64,000 nt of DNA from the NCBI GenBank assembly GCA_937894065.1, contig CALCST010000019.1, positions 56,317-120,316 on the forward strand, read 5' to 3'. Positions within the stretch are counted from its first letter, which is position 1. Every line of letters starts with the position of its first letter. The notes under the pieces were generated by a model. It worked only from the letters and a program-made list of their open reading frames with translations. It ran no database searches and had not been told where the DNA came from. Shown here one piece after another: positions 1 to 9,112 of this stretch. The translations under genes were made by a program, and so were the position numbers. This DNA is from an uncultured Parabacteroides sp. (lineage in GTDB: Bacteria; Bacteroidota; Bacteroidia; Bacteroidales; Tannerellaceae).

Positions 1-759
1 AAGAAAAGGTTTAATCTGGCTATAAAAGGAAATGTAACACCTAAGCCCAAAGAACCTAAATACGAGTATCTCTACAGTATTGGAGACTTAAAGTTGCATA
101 AAACCAATGTTTTGTTCAGTAAAATAATCAGAACTGAAACAAAAGGAGAGAAAATACATATCAAGAATACAGGTAAGACATCTGCTGTTGTACATATCGG
201 AAAACATCCGCATTATCTGACAATAAACAGCAGACCGGATACTATTCTACCTGGTAAGACTGGAGAAATTACGCTACTATTTGATGCTATGGCTGCAAAG
301 CATAAAGGTAGAAAATATTGCGAAATTCCAGTTGAAGTATCTATGGCAGGACGAAAATCCGCAAGTGGAATTATTAATGTAGCTGCAAATATTATTGATG
401 ATTTCAGTAAACTGACTTCGGAAGAAAGAAAGAATGCTCCGGTTGCCAAACTTTCCGGCAGTATTTTGGATTTCGGTGAAATTAAAGGTGAAACAAAATC
501 TGTATACGGAACTGTGGAACTAACCAACAGTGGCAAACAGAATTTACATATTTACAGTGTAAGCTCAGAAAATGATTTAATAAAAATATCTGGCGGCAAG
601 AAAACAATCAAGCCAGGAAAAACTGTTATTTATAAAATAAAGGTAAAATCAAAAGATATGCCAGAGAAGTTTAATGCTTCAATAAATTGGGTTTGCGATT
701 CACCGGATAATCCAGTTATTACATTAAAGGTTCTGGCTAAGAAAAAGGTAGAAAAATAA
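1..759 (+). CDS. DUF1573-like protein, C-terminal part (5' end outside window)
   Basis: The reading frame is open from base 1, so the true start lies upstream; the first possible in-window start (TTG at 94) is not credible. What remains is about 252 residues of beta-rich, lysine-rich sequence with two similar modules. Each module has the pattern seen in DUF1573/ASPM-SPD-2-Hydin-like domains: an FGEI-type strand (FGEIKGE in the second module), a T/KNTG or LTNSGKQNL turn, then a K-P-G-K-T loop before the last strand. Such proteins are usually exported in Bacteroidetes and may be structural or adhesive, but no enzymatic function is implied. The stop is 25 bp before meaB on the same strand, so they may be cotranscribed. 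The family call rests on pattern only. Confidence 0.7.
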   Translation, partial: KKRFNLAIKGNVTPKPKEPKYEYLYSIGDLKLHKTNVLFSKIIRTETKGEKIHIKNTGKTSAVVHIGKHPHYLTINSRPDTILPGKTGEITLLFDAMAAKHKGRKYCEIPVEVSMAGRKSASGIINVAANIIDDFSKLTSEERKNAPVAKLSGSILDFGEIKGETKSVYGTVELTNSGKQNLHIYSVSSENDLIKISGGKKTIKPGKTVIYKIKVKSKDMPEKFNASINWVCDSPDNPVITLKVLAKKKVEK

Positions 760-784
760 GTATAACTTTATAACAAATACAACT

Positions 785-1879
785 ATGGAACATCCAGAAA
801 ATGACGATTTATATAAAGGGTTAAAAGTGAACAAAGGCGTAACTGATGTGCCTACTGTTAATCCATATATGAAAAAGCGAGTTCAAAGACGTCAATATAC
901 TACTTCTGAATTTGTTGAAGGTATTCTAAAAGGTAATATAACTATTCTCAGCCAGGCTGTAACATTAGTTGAAAGTTCAAAACATGAACATCAACAGGTT
1001 GCCCAGGAAATTATAGAAAAATGTTTGCCTCATGCTGGAAAATCTGTAAGAATTGGTATTACAGGTGTACCTGGAGCTGGGAAGAGTACTTCTATCGATT
1101 CATTTGGTATGCATCTGATAAAAGAAGGACGAAAACTTGCGGTATTGGCTATTGACCCTAGTAGTGAACGTTCAAAGGGAAGTATTCTTGGAGACAAAAC
1201 TCGTATGGAATTATTGTCAAGAGAGAAAAATGCATTCATTCGCCCTTCTCCATCAGCAGGCTCACTTGGTGGTGTAGCACGTAAAACCAGAGAAACAATT
1301 GTGCTTTGCGAGGCTGCAGGATTCGACACTGTCTTTGTTGAAACTGTAGGTGTAGGACAAAGTGAAACAGCTGTTCATTCAATGGTGGACTTCTTCCTAT
1401 TGATTCAGCTTGCTGGTACTGGAGATGAATTACAAGGTATCAAACGCGGAATTATGGAGATGGCTGATGGTATTATCATAAATAAAGCAGACGGAGATAA
1501 TGTGGATAAAGCCAAACTTGCTGCAGCCCAGTTCCGCAACGCTCTTCATCTGTTTCCACCTACCGAATCTGGCTGGTTCCCTAAAGTTCTAACATATTCC
1601 GGATATTACAACCTTGGTATAAAGGAAATTTGGGATATGGTGGGTGAATATATGGAATTCACTAAGAAAAACGGATATTTCGAACATAAGAGAAACGAGC
1701 AGGCTAAATATTGGATGTATGAAAGTATAAATGATACATTGCGCGATACATTCTATCATAATCCTGCAGTTGAGGAAATGTTATCATATACAGAAAAACA
1801 AGTTTTGCACAATGAAATCAGCTCATTTGTTGCAGCTAAGAGAATGATGGATTTGTTCCTTGCAAATATTAGAAAATAA
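785..1879 (+). CDS. meaB: Methylmalonyl-CoA mutase-associated GTPase MeaB (ArgK family)
   Basis: G3E-type P-loop GTPase of 364 residues that protects and reloads adenosylcobalamin-dependent methylmalonyl-CoA mutase, an enzyme of the succinate/propionate pathway of Bacteroidales. The Walker A motif GVPGAGKST lies at residues 94-102. It is followed by the AIDPSS switch segment, the VETVGVGQSE motif and an NKAD base-recognition motif. The C-terminal arm (last ~60 residues) matches the dimerisation helices of the family. Length is normal. The mutase subunits are not in this window. A strong hairpin follows 10 bp after the stop. Confidence 0.95.
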   Translation: MEHPENDDLYKGLKVNKGVTDVPTVNPYMKKRVQRRQYTTSEFVEGILKGNITILSQAVTLVESSKHEHQQVAQEIIEKCLPHAGKSVRIGITGVPGAGKSTSIDSFGMHLIKEGRKLAVLAIDPSSERSKGSILGDKTRMELLSREKNAFIRPSPSAGSLGGVARKTRETIVLCEAAGFDTVFVETVGVGQSETAVHSMVDFFLLIQLAGTGDELQGIKRGIMEMADGIIINKADGDNVDKAKLAAAQFRNALHLFPPTESGWFPKVLTYSGYYNLGIKEIWDMVGEYMEFTKKNGYFEHKRNEQAKYWMYESINDTLRDTFYHNPAVEEMLSYTEKQVLHNEISSFVAAKRMMDLFLANIRK

Positions 1880-1888
1880 TAACTGACT

Positions 1889-1937
1889 AAGGTTTCGCAA
1901 GTTGATAAACTAAAACTTGCGAAACCTTAATTTTTTA
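1889..1937. terminator. Bidirectional intrinsic terminator between meaB and SIMPL gene
   Basis: Perfect 15-bp inverted repeat AAGGTTTCGCAAGTT (1889-1903) and AACTTGCGAAACCTT (1914-1928) with a 10-nt loop and a T-run at 1931-1936. It sits between convergent genes ending at 1879 and 1941, so it can stop transcription from both sides. The GTTTCGCAAG word recurs elsewhere in this window. Confidence 0.85.
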
Positions 1938-1940
1938 TGC

Positions 1941-2642
1941 TTAATCTTCCAACGCGTAGTTAACAGTCGTTACTACTCTCACTCGTTTCAGATATGGAGT
2001 TGTTGCATCTTCATCAACAATAGAAAACTGCCCTTGATTAGCCTGCATTATCTTTCCTAGTTTACTGTCTGAATCCTTAGCAAATTTTTCAGCTGCCTGA
2101 CGGGCATTTTTAGTAGCTTCTTCGATCATCTGAGGTTTAATATCATTAAGACTTGTATATTCATAACGGACCACATGCTGATAATCTCCGCTTACTATAG
2201 CTATACCTTTTTTCAGGAATTCACCTTGCTCGGTAATTAACTTACGGACAACATCTACTTTTGAAGAAGTTACAGTTACTATTGTTGTAACATTATAACG
2301 GTATTGTGAAGGAGTACTAGAATATCGTTCGGCCTTCATATCAATGATTTCAGGAGCATTCAAATTTATTTCTGAATCTTCTATACCTTTACTTTTCAGA
2401 TATTCTACTATAATTTCATTAGAGTTCTTTATATCATTATATAAAGCCGACAAATCATTTCCAATATTCTTATAAACCAGCGGCCAAGTAACTTTATCCG
2501 CAGTTACAACCTTTTCAGAAAGTCCTTTAACATTTACTGTTCTATTTTTATCAGCAAAAGAACTTAAACCTTTATCTACAAAATAGCCAGAAGCAACTAT
2601 ACCCAAAGCTATAATAAATGACTCTTTAATAAAATTTGCCAT
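1941..2642 (-). CDS. SIMPL domain (DUF541) protein, membrane-anchored
   Basis: 233 residues. A single N-terminal hydrophobic segment (FIIALGIVASGYFVD, about residues 9-23) probably acts as signal anchor, placing the rest in the periplasm. The body has SIMPL/DUF541 features: a VNVKGLSEKVVTADKVTW strand-turn-strand near residue 36, a region predicting alternating helix and strand with IVTVTSSKVDVVRKLI, then the conserved EEATKNARQAAEKFAKDSDSKLG helix. The family (E. coli YggE is a member) is linked loosely to oxidative or envelope stress; the molecular activity is unknown. The gene follows pfkA on the same strand, but a terminator lies between. Confidence 0.85.
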   Translation of the reverse strand: MANFIKESFIIALGIVASGYFVDKGLSSFADKNRTVNVKGLSEKVVTADKVTWPLVYKNIGNDLSALYNDIKNSNEIIVEYLKSKGIEDSEINLNAPEIIDMKAERYSSTPSQYRYNVTTIVTVTSSKVDVVRKLITEQGEFLKKGIAIVSGDYQHVVRYEYTSLNDIKPQMIEEATKNARQAAEKFAKDSDSKLGKIMQANQGQFSIVDEDATTPYLKRVRVVTTVNYALED

Positions 2643-2763
2643 AGAAACACTCTCCCTTCTATTTAAGTATAAAATCTACAATTAAAAGCCTGAATAAAAA
2701 ATATTTATATTCAAGTTTGATATACTAGCAATATTAGGACATTTAAATATATAAAACAACAAA

Positions 2764-2815
2764 AGCACCAAATTTTGTATTTAGTTAATACAAAACTGGT
2801 GCTTTTTATTTTTTT
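2764..2815 (-). terminator. Intrinsic terminator downstream of pfkA
   Basis: On the minus strand the arms AAAGCACCA.. and ..TGGTGCTTTT enclose a second inner pairing of TTTTGTAT with ATACAAAA. The distal side on the minus strand is T-rich. It lies 30-80 bp after the pfkA stop and before the SIMPL gene. Confidence 0.75.
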
Positions 2816-2845
2816 ATTAAAGCTTATTACGCTTTCGGCAACAGA

Positions 2846-3823
2846 TTAAATTGAAGAAATACGCAAGGCATTCAACAAATCTCTGTTGATAGGTTTATCA
2901 TTCTTAATGGCCTTTGAGAATGGAACATTTACAATCTGATCATTCTGAATACCAATCATCACATTACGCTGACCGTCAAGCAGAGCATCAATTGCAGCAA
3001 CACCCATTCTTGTTGCTAAAATTCTGTCCTGAGCTGTAGGTGAACCACCACGCTGCAAGTGACCAAGGATTGAAACACGTACATCAAACTGAGGATATTC
3101 ATTTTTAACACGTTCAGCAACCCCCATGGCACCACCAGTAACTTCACTTTCAGCAACAAGAACAATACTACTATTCTTAGATTTTCTGAAACCAGTTTCA
3201 ATCATTTCAGCCAACTGGTCTTTTTCCAATGAAATTTCAGGGATAATAGCAGCTTCAGCACCAGATGCTATAGCACCATTCAAAGCAAGGAAACCTGCGT
3301 CACGACCCATTACTTCAATAAAGAACAAACGTTCATGTGAAGTAGCAGTATCACGTATTTTATCCACACACTCCATGATTGTGTTCAAAGCTGTATCATA
3401 ACCAATTGTTACATCTGTTCCATACAAATCATTATCTATTGTACCAGGAAGACCAACAATAGGCATATTGTATTCTTCTGCAAAAATACGAGCTCCAGTC
3501 AAAGAGCCATCACCACCGATAACAACCAAGGAATCTATTCCATGTTCTACAAGCTTATCGTATGCCTGTTTACGTCCTTCAGGAGTTTTAAACTCAGCAC
3601 AACGAGCAGTTTTTAGAATAGTACCTCCACGCTGTATTATATTACTTACATTCTGTGTTTTAAATTCTTCAATTTCATCAGTGATCATTCCTTTATAACC
3701 ACGATAAATTCCCTTTACATGCAAACCGTTGAAAATTGCAGCACGCGTCACGGCGCGAATCGCAGCATTCATACCTGGAGCATCACCTCCTGATGTTAAA
3801 ATTCCGACACATTTAATAGCCAT
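2846..3823 (-). CDS. pfkA: ATP-dependent 6-phosphofructokinase
   Basis: 325 residues, the size of bacterial group A PFKs. It converts fructose 6-phosphate to fructose 1,6-bisphosphate in glycolysis. The nucleotide loop GGDAPGMN is at residues 12-19, GGDGS at 103-107 and the catalytic PGTIDND loop at about 126-132; the substrate loop FIEVMGRDAGF is present. The glycine in GGDGS (aspartate in PPi-dependent enzymes) argues for ATP as phosphoryl donor. Transcribed leftward after ispH with a gap of about 80 bp. Confidence 0.95.
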   Translation of the reverse strand: MAIKCVGILTSGGDAPGMNAAIRAVTRAAIFNGLHVKGIYRGYKGMITDEIEEFKTQNVSNIIQRGGTILKTARCAEFKTPEGRKQAYDKLVEHGIDSLVVIGGDGSLTGARIFAEEYNMPIVGLPGTIDNDLYGTDVTIGYDTALNTIMECVDKIRDTATSHERLFFIEVMGRDAGFLALNGAIASGAEAAIIPEISLEKDQLAEMIETGFRKSKNSSIVLVAESEVTGGAMGVAERVKNEYPQFDVRVSILGHLQRGGSPTAQDRILATRMGVAAIDALLDGQRNVMIGIQNDQIVNVPFSKAIKNDKPINRDLLNALRISSI

Positions 3824-3906
3824 GATACTATTTATTTAATTTAACCGCAGCAAAAATACGAATAATTCAAATAGATATAATCATAATGAACAAAATTCAC
3901 ATAAAA

Positions 3907-4800
3907 TTAATCTTGTTGAATCTCTCCTCCGTTCAATTCTATAACCTTATTGGCAACTTTTTCCATCAGCCATTTTGGAGTAGAAGTAGCACCGCATACG
4001 CCAACAGTCTCTATATTTTGAGGCAGAGATTCCGTTATCTCACTTGCATCAGAAATAAATACACTATTCAAATTAGCCTTTCTGCACTCATCAAAAAGCA
4101 TTTTTCCGTTGGAGCTTTTTTTCCCTGCAACAAAATATATCCAATCGTGAGCCTTTGCAAATTTCTGAATATTAGGTAAACGATTTGCCACCTGACGACA
4201 AATTGTATCATAATACTTAAACGATACTTCAGGATTTATCCGTTTTTCAATTTCTGAAACGATATTACGAAATCCATCCAATGATTTTGTTGTCTGTGAA
4301 AACAAAGCAATTGATTTAGAAAAATCAAGCTTATCCAAATCTTCTACTTTTTCTACAACAATAGCATTTCCATCAGTCTGACCTACTAGTCCGTTGACTT
4401 CGGCATGTCCTTTTTTACCATATATAACAAGTTGCACACCTGCTGGACCAGATTCCTGATAACAACGATGTATTCTTTTCTGAAGTTGCAATACAACAGG
4501 GCAAGTTGCATCTACTATTGTAATATTATTCTTCTGAGCAGTTTCGTATGTTGACGGAGGTTCTCCATGAGCACGGAGCAAAACTTTCTTACCTTCCAAT
4601 CTGGCAAATTCATCATGTTCTATGGTGCGTAATCCCATTGATTCCAGACGTTCTACCTCAAGGCTGTTATGTACAATATCACCAAGGCAATATAGTATGT
4701 CCGTATTTTTAAGTTCACGTTCAGCACTGCTAATTGCATTTACAACACCAAAACAGAACCCCGAACCTTTGTCAATCTCTACTTTCACCTTATTAGTCAT
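3907..4800 (-). CDS. ispH: 4-hydroxy-3-methylbut-2-enyl diphosphate reductase
   Basis: 297 residues. Iron-sulfur enzyme of the last step of the MEP isoprenoid pathway, giving IPP and DMAPP. The three cluster cysteines are visible: Cys16 in GSGFCFGV, Cys100 in DATCPVV and Cys201 in DTICRQ. Substrate-binding histidines lie in VHNS and RAHGEPP, and the GATSTP loop is near residue 270. The start overlaps the cmk stop by 8 bp, so the two are translationally coupled. This is not the long IspH-RpsA fusion found in some Firmicutes. Confidence 0.96.
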   Translation of the reverse strand: MTNKVKVEIDKGSGFCFGVVNAISSAERELKNTDILYCLGDIVHNSLEVERLESMGLRTIEHDEFARLEGKKVLLRAHGEPPSTYETAQKNNITIVDATCPVVLQLQKRIHRCYQESGPAGVQLVIYGKKGHAEVNGLVGQTDGNAIVVEKVEDLDKLDFSKSIALFSQTTKSLDGFRNIVSEIEKRINPEVSFKYYDTICRQVANRLPNIQKFAKAHDWIYFVAGKKSSNGKMLFDECRKANLNSVFISDASEITESLPQNIETVGVCGATSTPKWLMEKVANKVIELNGGEIQQD

Positions 4801-5482
4801 TTATTTTATTTTTCACTTGTTGCAATAGCCAAGCTTTTTGTTCTGCAATTGTCATATTGGAATTATCCAGAACTATTGCGTCCGGAGCCTGACGTAACGG
4901 ACTCTCTGCACGTGTTGAATCAAGATAGTCTCTTTTCTTCACATTTTCCAAAACTTCTTCATAAGAAGCATTCTCTCCTTTAGCTACAAGCTCATCAACT
5001 CTTCTGCGGGCTCTTACTTCAGGAGAAGCTGTTACAAAAAGTTTTAATTCAGCATTCGGAAACACAACTGTTCCGATATCTCTGCCATCCATAACTATTC
5101 CTTTCTCCTTCCCCATCTCTTGCTGTTGTGCAACCATTGCTTTACGGACAAAGCTCAATGCAGCTATCAGGCTAACATTATCAGCTACCTGCATACCTCT
5201 GATTTCCCGTTCCACATTAACACCATTAAGATATGTATCCGGACGACCTGTCTCAGCATTAAATTTAAAAGTTATATGGATTTTATCCATATCAGAAGCT
5301 AATGATTTTTCATCAATAACTCCATCTTTAATAAAGCCATGCTGCAAAGAGTAATATGTTACTGCACGATACATTGCTCCTGTATCTATATAAATATAAC
5401 CAATCTCACGTGCCAAGTCTTTAGCCATTGTACTTTTTCCGCTAGAAGAATGACCGTCAATTGCTATAACTATCTTTTTCAT
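4793..5482 (-). CDS. cmk: Cytidylate kinase
   Basis: 229 residues, typical for bacterial CMP/dCMP kinase, which phosphorylates CMP and dCMP with ATP. The P-loop GHSSSGKST is at residues 10-18, followed by YIDTGAMYRAVTY (nucleotide-binding helix), a MVVDGRDIGT-like segment (MDGRDIGTVVFP) and a lid region RARRRVDEL. Overlaps ispH by 8 bp; porQ lies 72 bp upstream on the same strand. The porQ-cmk-ispH order is common in Bacteroidetes. Confidence 0.96.
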   Translation of the reverse strand: MKKIVIAIDGHSSSGKSTMAKDLAREIGYIYIDTGAMYRAVTYYSLQHGFIKDGVIDEKSLASDMDKIHITFKFNAETGRPDTYLNGVNVEREIRGMQVADNVSLIAALSFVRKAMVAQQQEMGKEKGIVMDGRDIGTVVFPNAELKLFVTASPEVRARRRVDELVAKGENASYEEVLENVKKRDYLDSTRAESPLRQAPDAIVLDNSNMTIAEQKAWLLQQVKNKIND

Positions 5483-5554
5483 GTAATATGATTTTTAATT
5501 TATTTCATTTCCCGACTTTTGATATACTAAAGTAAAAGCAGCAATAATAAATCA

Positions 5555-6565
5555 TCATTGCCATTCACCTAAGGTAACATTCAATGTTACCATCAAAGAC
5601 AAAGCAGAAGGATGGTATTGCGCAACAGAAGCTCCAACATCAAATCTTTTTATACGTACACCTGCACCTGCAGAAAAACCAGACAATCCCGAACCGCCTC
5701 CTCTCAACTTCATATCAATCCTAGTTTTTGGATTAAAACCTATACCAACCCAAAAATTATCTGAAGGAACATAATCGACACCAAAAACCAAGTGTTTAAA
5801 CAAATTCTGTGCAAAACCTGATTTGTCATCTTCTGTAGCATTAGTATTAACAGCATCAATCTTCCATTTGTTCAAATACATTGCTGTTAGAGAAAAACGA
5901 AGCGGAATATTACGCATTTGTTTAGATATACCAGCTTGAATATCCCAAGGCATACGCTGACGCTCGTCATTATAAGGCTTAAGCTGTGCTCCAATATTTT
6001 TTAGTACGAAACCAAAAGAAAACAAGTCATCAGAATTATAATAGCTCAATCCAGCATCTACCCCAAGGCCTAAAGAAGTATAGTCAGCCATTGTTGAATA
6101 CAAAAACTTCAACGATAAACCGCCACGCCAACGTTCACTCAAGTCATATGAAAACAAACCGTGAATACTTATATCCTTCGCCGATACAGACCCTAGAGAA
6201 ACATTCTCCGAATTATACTCATCTATTTTTCCATAACTGAAAAAGCTTGCACCAACAGCCCAAGCTCCTTTATCCTTAAATGCTTTGGAAAACATAGCAC
6301 TTCCCACATTGATATCTGATATATAATTCATATAATTCAGATTAATCATCCCGTCCATTTCTCCACCTAGCAATCCCGGATTATGAAAAGCCAAAGACGG
6401 ATCACGCTCTATCAAAGATACAGTATTACCACCCAACGCATTTGCCCTGGAGGAAGTAGGAATTCTAAGAAATGAATAAGCTTCATTTCCTGTTTGAGAA
6501 TATGCATTATTCACAAACACAAAACCTATCAAACAGATTATAAAAATATATCTACTTAGTCTCAT
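5555..6565 (-). CDS. porQ: Type IX secretion-associated outer membrane protein PorQ
   Basis: 336 residues with an N-terminal signal peptide ending near AYSQ (residues 1-24). The mature protein has the PorV/PorQ-like outer-membrane barrel pattern: the AYSFLRIPTSSRANALGGNTVSL start, alternating hydrophobic strands, and a C-terminal strand ending VTLNVTLGEW. In Porphyromonas PorQ is an accessory protein of the type IX secretion system; PorQ-like genes beside cmk are widespread in Bacteroidales, including species without a full T9SS, so secretion activity here cannot be inferred from this gene alone. The 256 bp upstream hold only AT-rich sequence. Confidence 0.82.
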   Translation of the reverse strand: MRLSRYIFIICLIGFVFVNNAYSQTGNEAYSFLRIPTSSRANALGGNTVSLIERDPSLAFHNPGLLGGEMDGMINLNYMNYISDINVGSAMFSKAFKDKGAWAVGASFFSYGKIDEYNSENVSLGSVSAKDISIHGLFSYDLSERWRGGLSLKFLYSTMADYTSLGLGVDAGLSYYNSDDLFSFGFVLKNIGAQLKPYNDERQRMPWDIQAGISKQMRNIPLRFSLTAMYLNKWKIDAVNTNATEDDKSGFAQNLFKHLVFGVDYVPSDNFWVGIGFNPKTRIDMKLRGGGSGLSGFSAGAGVRIKRFDVGASVAQYHPSALSLMVTLNVTLGEWQ

Positions 6566-6821
6566 ACAATAATTAACGGAACAAAGATACTTATATTTTA
6601 TGGGTTTGAGAATTTAGAAATAGAGATTATAAATTTATATGAAAACAGAAGATATATTATAAGATAAAGTACATCAAATACGCATTCAAAAATAAAAAGG
6701 ACGTATATATCACAAAACTAGAAAACAGAATTTATAGATAGCATTGTGAAATATACATCCCTACATTATAAGACAATATATCTATTACTTATTAGCGACA
6801 AACAGTAACAGTATATCCTTA

Positions 6822-7295
6822 TTAATCGTCCGTATCAATATCTATAGGAAGCTGACGCTTGAAAGATTCCTTAAAAGATATCAAGGTCTCAGTTCTAGCC
6901 AAACCTAACGGTTGAAGTTTATTATGAATTATACTCAACAAATGCTGATTGCTTTTTGCATAAATCTTAATAAATAAATCATACTGACCAGTAGTATAGT
7001 GGCATTCGACAACCTCCGGTATTTCTTTCAAGGCTTCAATTACGTCAGTAAACTGACCTGGAGACTTAAGATATAAGCCCATATATGCACAGGTTTCATA
7101 TCCAACTTTTGTGTTGTCTACAATGAACTCAGAACCCTTGATAACACCCAAGTTCGTTAGCTTTTGTATTCGTTGATGAATCGCTGCTCCTGATACATTA
7201 CACTCCCTTGCTACTTCCAAAAATGGCATACGAGCATTTCCTACTATAAGTTTCAAGATCTTTTCGTCTAATTCATCCAATTGATGATGTGCCAT
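6822..7295 (-). CDS. Lrp/AsnC family transcriptional regulator
   Basis: 157 residues when started at the ATG at 7295 (MAHHQLDELDEK); an in-frame ATG 48 bp upstream would add 16 residues not typical of the family. N-terminal AsnC-type helix-turn-helix: DELDEKILKLIVGNARMP, then VARECNVSGAAIHQRIQKL. The C-terminal RAM (ligand-binding) domain includes the YMGLYLKSPGQFTDVIEAL strand-helix and VVECHYTTGQYDLF, the core motif for amino-acid-responsive oligomers. No likely direct target can be named; neighbours on both sides are unrelated. Confidence 0.9.
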   Translation of the reverse strand: MAHHQLDELDEKILKLIVGNARMPFLEVARECNVSGAAIHQRIQKLTNLGVIKGSEFIVDNTKVGYETCAYMGLYLKSPGQFTDVIEALKEIPEVVECHYTTGQYDLFIKIYAKSNQHLLSIIHNKLQPLGLARTETLISFKESFKRQLPIDIDTDD

Positions 7296-7497
7296 AAATA
7301 TAATATTTGTACGTAATACGTTAATTCTTACAATTTGATACAAATATAGTGAGATTTACAGAAAATAACTCCAATACATAAAAAATAATTTAGTATTGTA
7401 AGTTAATTATAAATACACTCTACAAAATATCAATAAAAAAAGATTCGACCAATAATCGACAAAGCAGGTTAATAATATATATGTGTCTAAAACAAAA

Positions 7498-7534
7498 AAC
7501 CCCACATCCTATGGTTAGAATGTGGGGAATATTG
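7498..7534 (-). terminator. Intrinsic terminator of the exb operon
   Basis: Perfect 8-bp arms CCCCACAT and ATGTGGGG with a 12-nt loop. Read on the minus strand the stem is followed by TTTTTTG. It lies 15-50 bp after the stop of the last exbD. Confidence 0.9.
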
Positions 7535-7548
7535 TAAAGATAAAACTA

Positions 7549-8016
7549 TTAGTCGATGCGCTGAGCAGCTGAATAGCTAATCTTCAATGCATATGCTTCA
7601 CGAAGAGCCTGTTTGATATCTGTGATGATACCCATTTTTGTATCTTTATCAGCTTTGATAGATACAGTCATGAAAGGCTGGTCTTCTTCTTTCATACTTG
7701 ATTTTTCCTGAGCGATATAATCCTGAATTTCTGAAGTTTCAGCAAAACTATCATTCAACTGAATACGAGTTTCAGAACCCATCTTAGCTCTCAAATCCGG
7801 AGTTGGCTGACCAACATAGATGAAAGTCACCAATGATTTTTTCTCCAGTTTCTGAAGCTCTGTAGCCTGAGGAGCCTTGAACTGCACTTTCAATGTTACT
7901 TCACGCATTGATGTTACCATCATGATGAAGAACAAGAAAGCGAACACAAGGTCAGGTAATGATGAGGTATTCAATTCAGGCATTTCGCGTCCGCCCGCTT
8001 TACTAAACTTTCCCAT
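7549..8016 (-). CDS. exbD: Biopolymer transport protein ExbD/TolR family
   Basis: 155 residues. One N-terminal membrane segment (LPDLVFAFLFFIMMVTSM, about residues 19-36), preceded by the conserved MPELNTSSLPDL leader carrying the proton-pathway aspartate typical of ExbD. The remainder is a small periplasmic domain with the VSIKADKDTKMGIITDIKQALREA fold signature. Second of two consecutive exbD genes; only 2 bp separate it from the upstream one. The pair with ExbB forms a proton-motive-force motor that energises TonB. Confidence 0.9.
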   Translation of the reverse strand: MGKFSKAGGREMPELNTSSLPDLVFAFLFFIMMVTSMREVTLKVQFKAPQATELQKLEKKSLVTFIYVGQPTPDLRAKMGSETRIQLNDSFAETSEIQDYIAQEKSSMKEEDQPFMTVSIKADKDTKMGIITDIKQALREAYALKISYSAAQRID

Positions 8017-8018
8017 TA

Positions 8019-8606
8019 TTACTTACCTCCATAATTTTTAGGTTCAGCTTCAGAGATTTTCTGTGGATAAATCATCTGAACAGCTTTCTGTTGATCTTCG
8101 TCCAAATCCATGAATGCTTTACCAAACTTCTTCTTTGAAACATCGTCACGCAATTCGTTATAAGCTGCTGCCAATTCGTTCTGCACGTCAATGTATGCCT
8201 GATAAGAAGTACCACGGTCATTCTGCAATGAGATAATGTGGTTCTTAGTTACCATCATTTTACCGAAGTAAGGAACATCCACTTCTACTTTTTCAGGTTT
8301 ATGTTCATCATTGTATGGATTTTCAATGAATTCCTTAACCTTATCTTTCAGTTGCTTAACATCTGTGACCTGGTCACCGCAAAGAATCTGGTTAGTACTA
8401 CTTACAAGTACAACCAACAAGTTTCTTTTCTTGATGTCAACATCTGTATCATTCTTCTGGTCTTTAGGTACAGGAGGAGGCAAACGTCTCGCCAAACCTT
8501 TATCTGTATCCATTGATGTTGTAATAAGGAAGAAGATAAGCAACATGAAAGCGATATCGGCAGATGAAGAACCATTGATACCCGGTGTCTTTCTTTTCTT
8601 ACCCAT
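8019..8606 (-). CDS. exbD: Biopolymer transport protein ExbD family, longer paralogue
   Basis: 195 residues. The N-terminal motif INGSSSADIAFMLLIFFLITTSMD puts the motor aspartate (in SADIAFM) at the start of the single membrane helix. A longer periplasmic domain follows, with a charged insertion around residues 85-125 (VKEFIENPYNDEHKPEKVEV) and a KKFGK-rich C-terminus. Two unequal ExbD proteins in tandem are usual in Bacteroidales and may form a heteromeric ExbD dimer. Part of exbB - 4TM gene - exbD - exbD, all leftward. Confidence 0.9.
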   Translation of the reverse strand: MGKKRKTPGINGSSSADIAFMLLIFFLITTSMDTDKGLARRLPPPVPKDQKNDTDVDIKKRNLLVVLVSSTNQILCGDQVTDVKQLKDKVKEFIENPYNDEHKPEKVEVDVPYFGKMMVTKNHIISLQNDRGTSYQAYIDVQNELAAAYNELRDDVSKKKFGKAFMDLDEDQQKAVQMIYPQKISEAEPKNYGGK

Positions 8607-8630
8607 TTCTTTCCTGTTTTAACAAATTTC

Positions 8631-9104
8631 TTACTTATTCAAAATTCTCTTGATTGTACCTAAGAATGCTACAACAATAATCAATACTAACAGAATATAA
8701 GTTGAATACAACCACATATCTGTAGTCTTCAACCAGAATTCTGTATTGTATTTCTGAGAGTCTGCATTCAAACCTGTCATTGGAGTTGCATCACCCATTG
8801 CATATGTAACAAACAACATAGCAACAAACAATACCAAAACACCTAAAGACAACATAGCAGATTTAGCATCTGTTTTCAACAGAGTCAAGAACTGCCATAC
8901 TGCAAACAATACAGTACAAGCAATTGTTACACCGAACAATAGATATGTCCAATTCAACAAGAGACCAGTATAAATAGGCTCTTTCATTTCAGCAGCAGGG
9001 TCTACGACACCTCCTGTATAGAACATAACCAGTGCAACGATACTGATGATTGAAGAAATCAACAGTGTCCAACTGGATATTTTTCTTATTTTAGTTACTG
9101 CCAT
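8631..9104 (-). CDS. Four-helix membrane protein of the exb operon, unknown function
   Basis: 157 residues with four clear hydrophobic helices: about residues 10-30, 44-72, 82-103 and 130-152. Loops are short, and a conserved-looking LLNWTYLLFG precedes helix 2. I do not recognise a named domain. It lies 8 bp after exbB and 24 bp before the first exbD, so it is almost surely made with the motor. A scaffold or assembly role for ExbBD is inference from position. Confidence 0.7.
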   Translation of the reverse strand: MAVTKIRKISSWTLLISSIISIVALVMFYTGGVVDPAAEMKEPIYTGLLLNWTYLLFGVTIACTVLFAVWQFLTLLKTDAKSAMLSLGVLVLFVAMLFVTYAMGDATPMTGLNADSQKYNTEFWLKTTDMWLYSTYILLVLIIVVAFLGTIKRILNK

Positions 9105-9112
9105 AAGTCAAA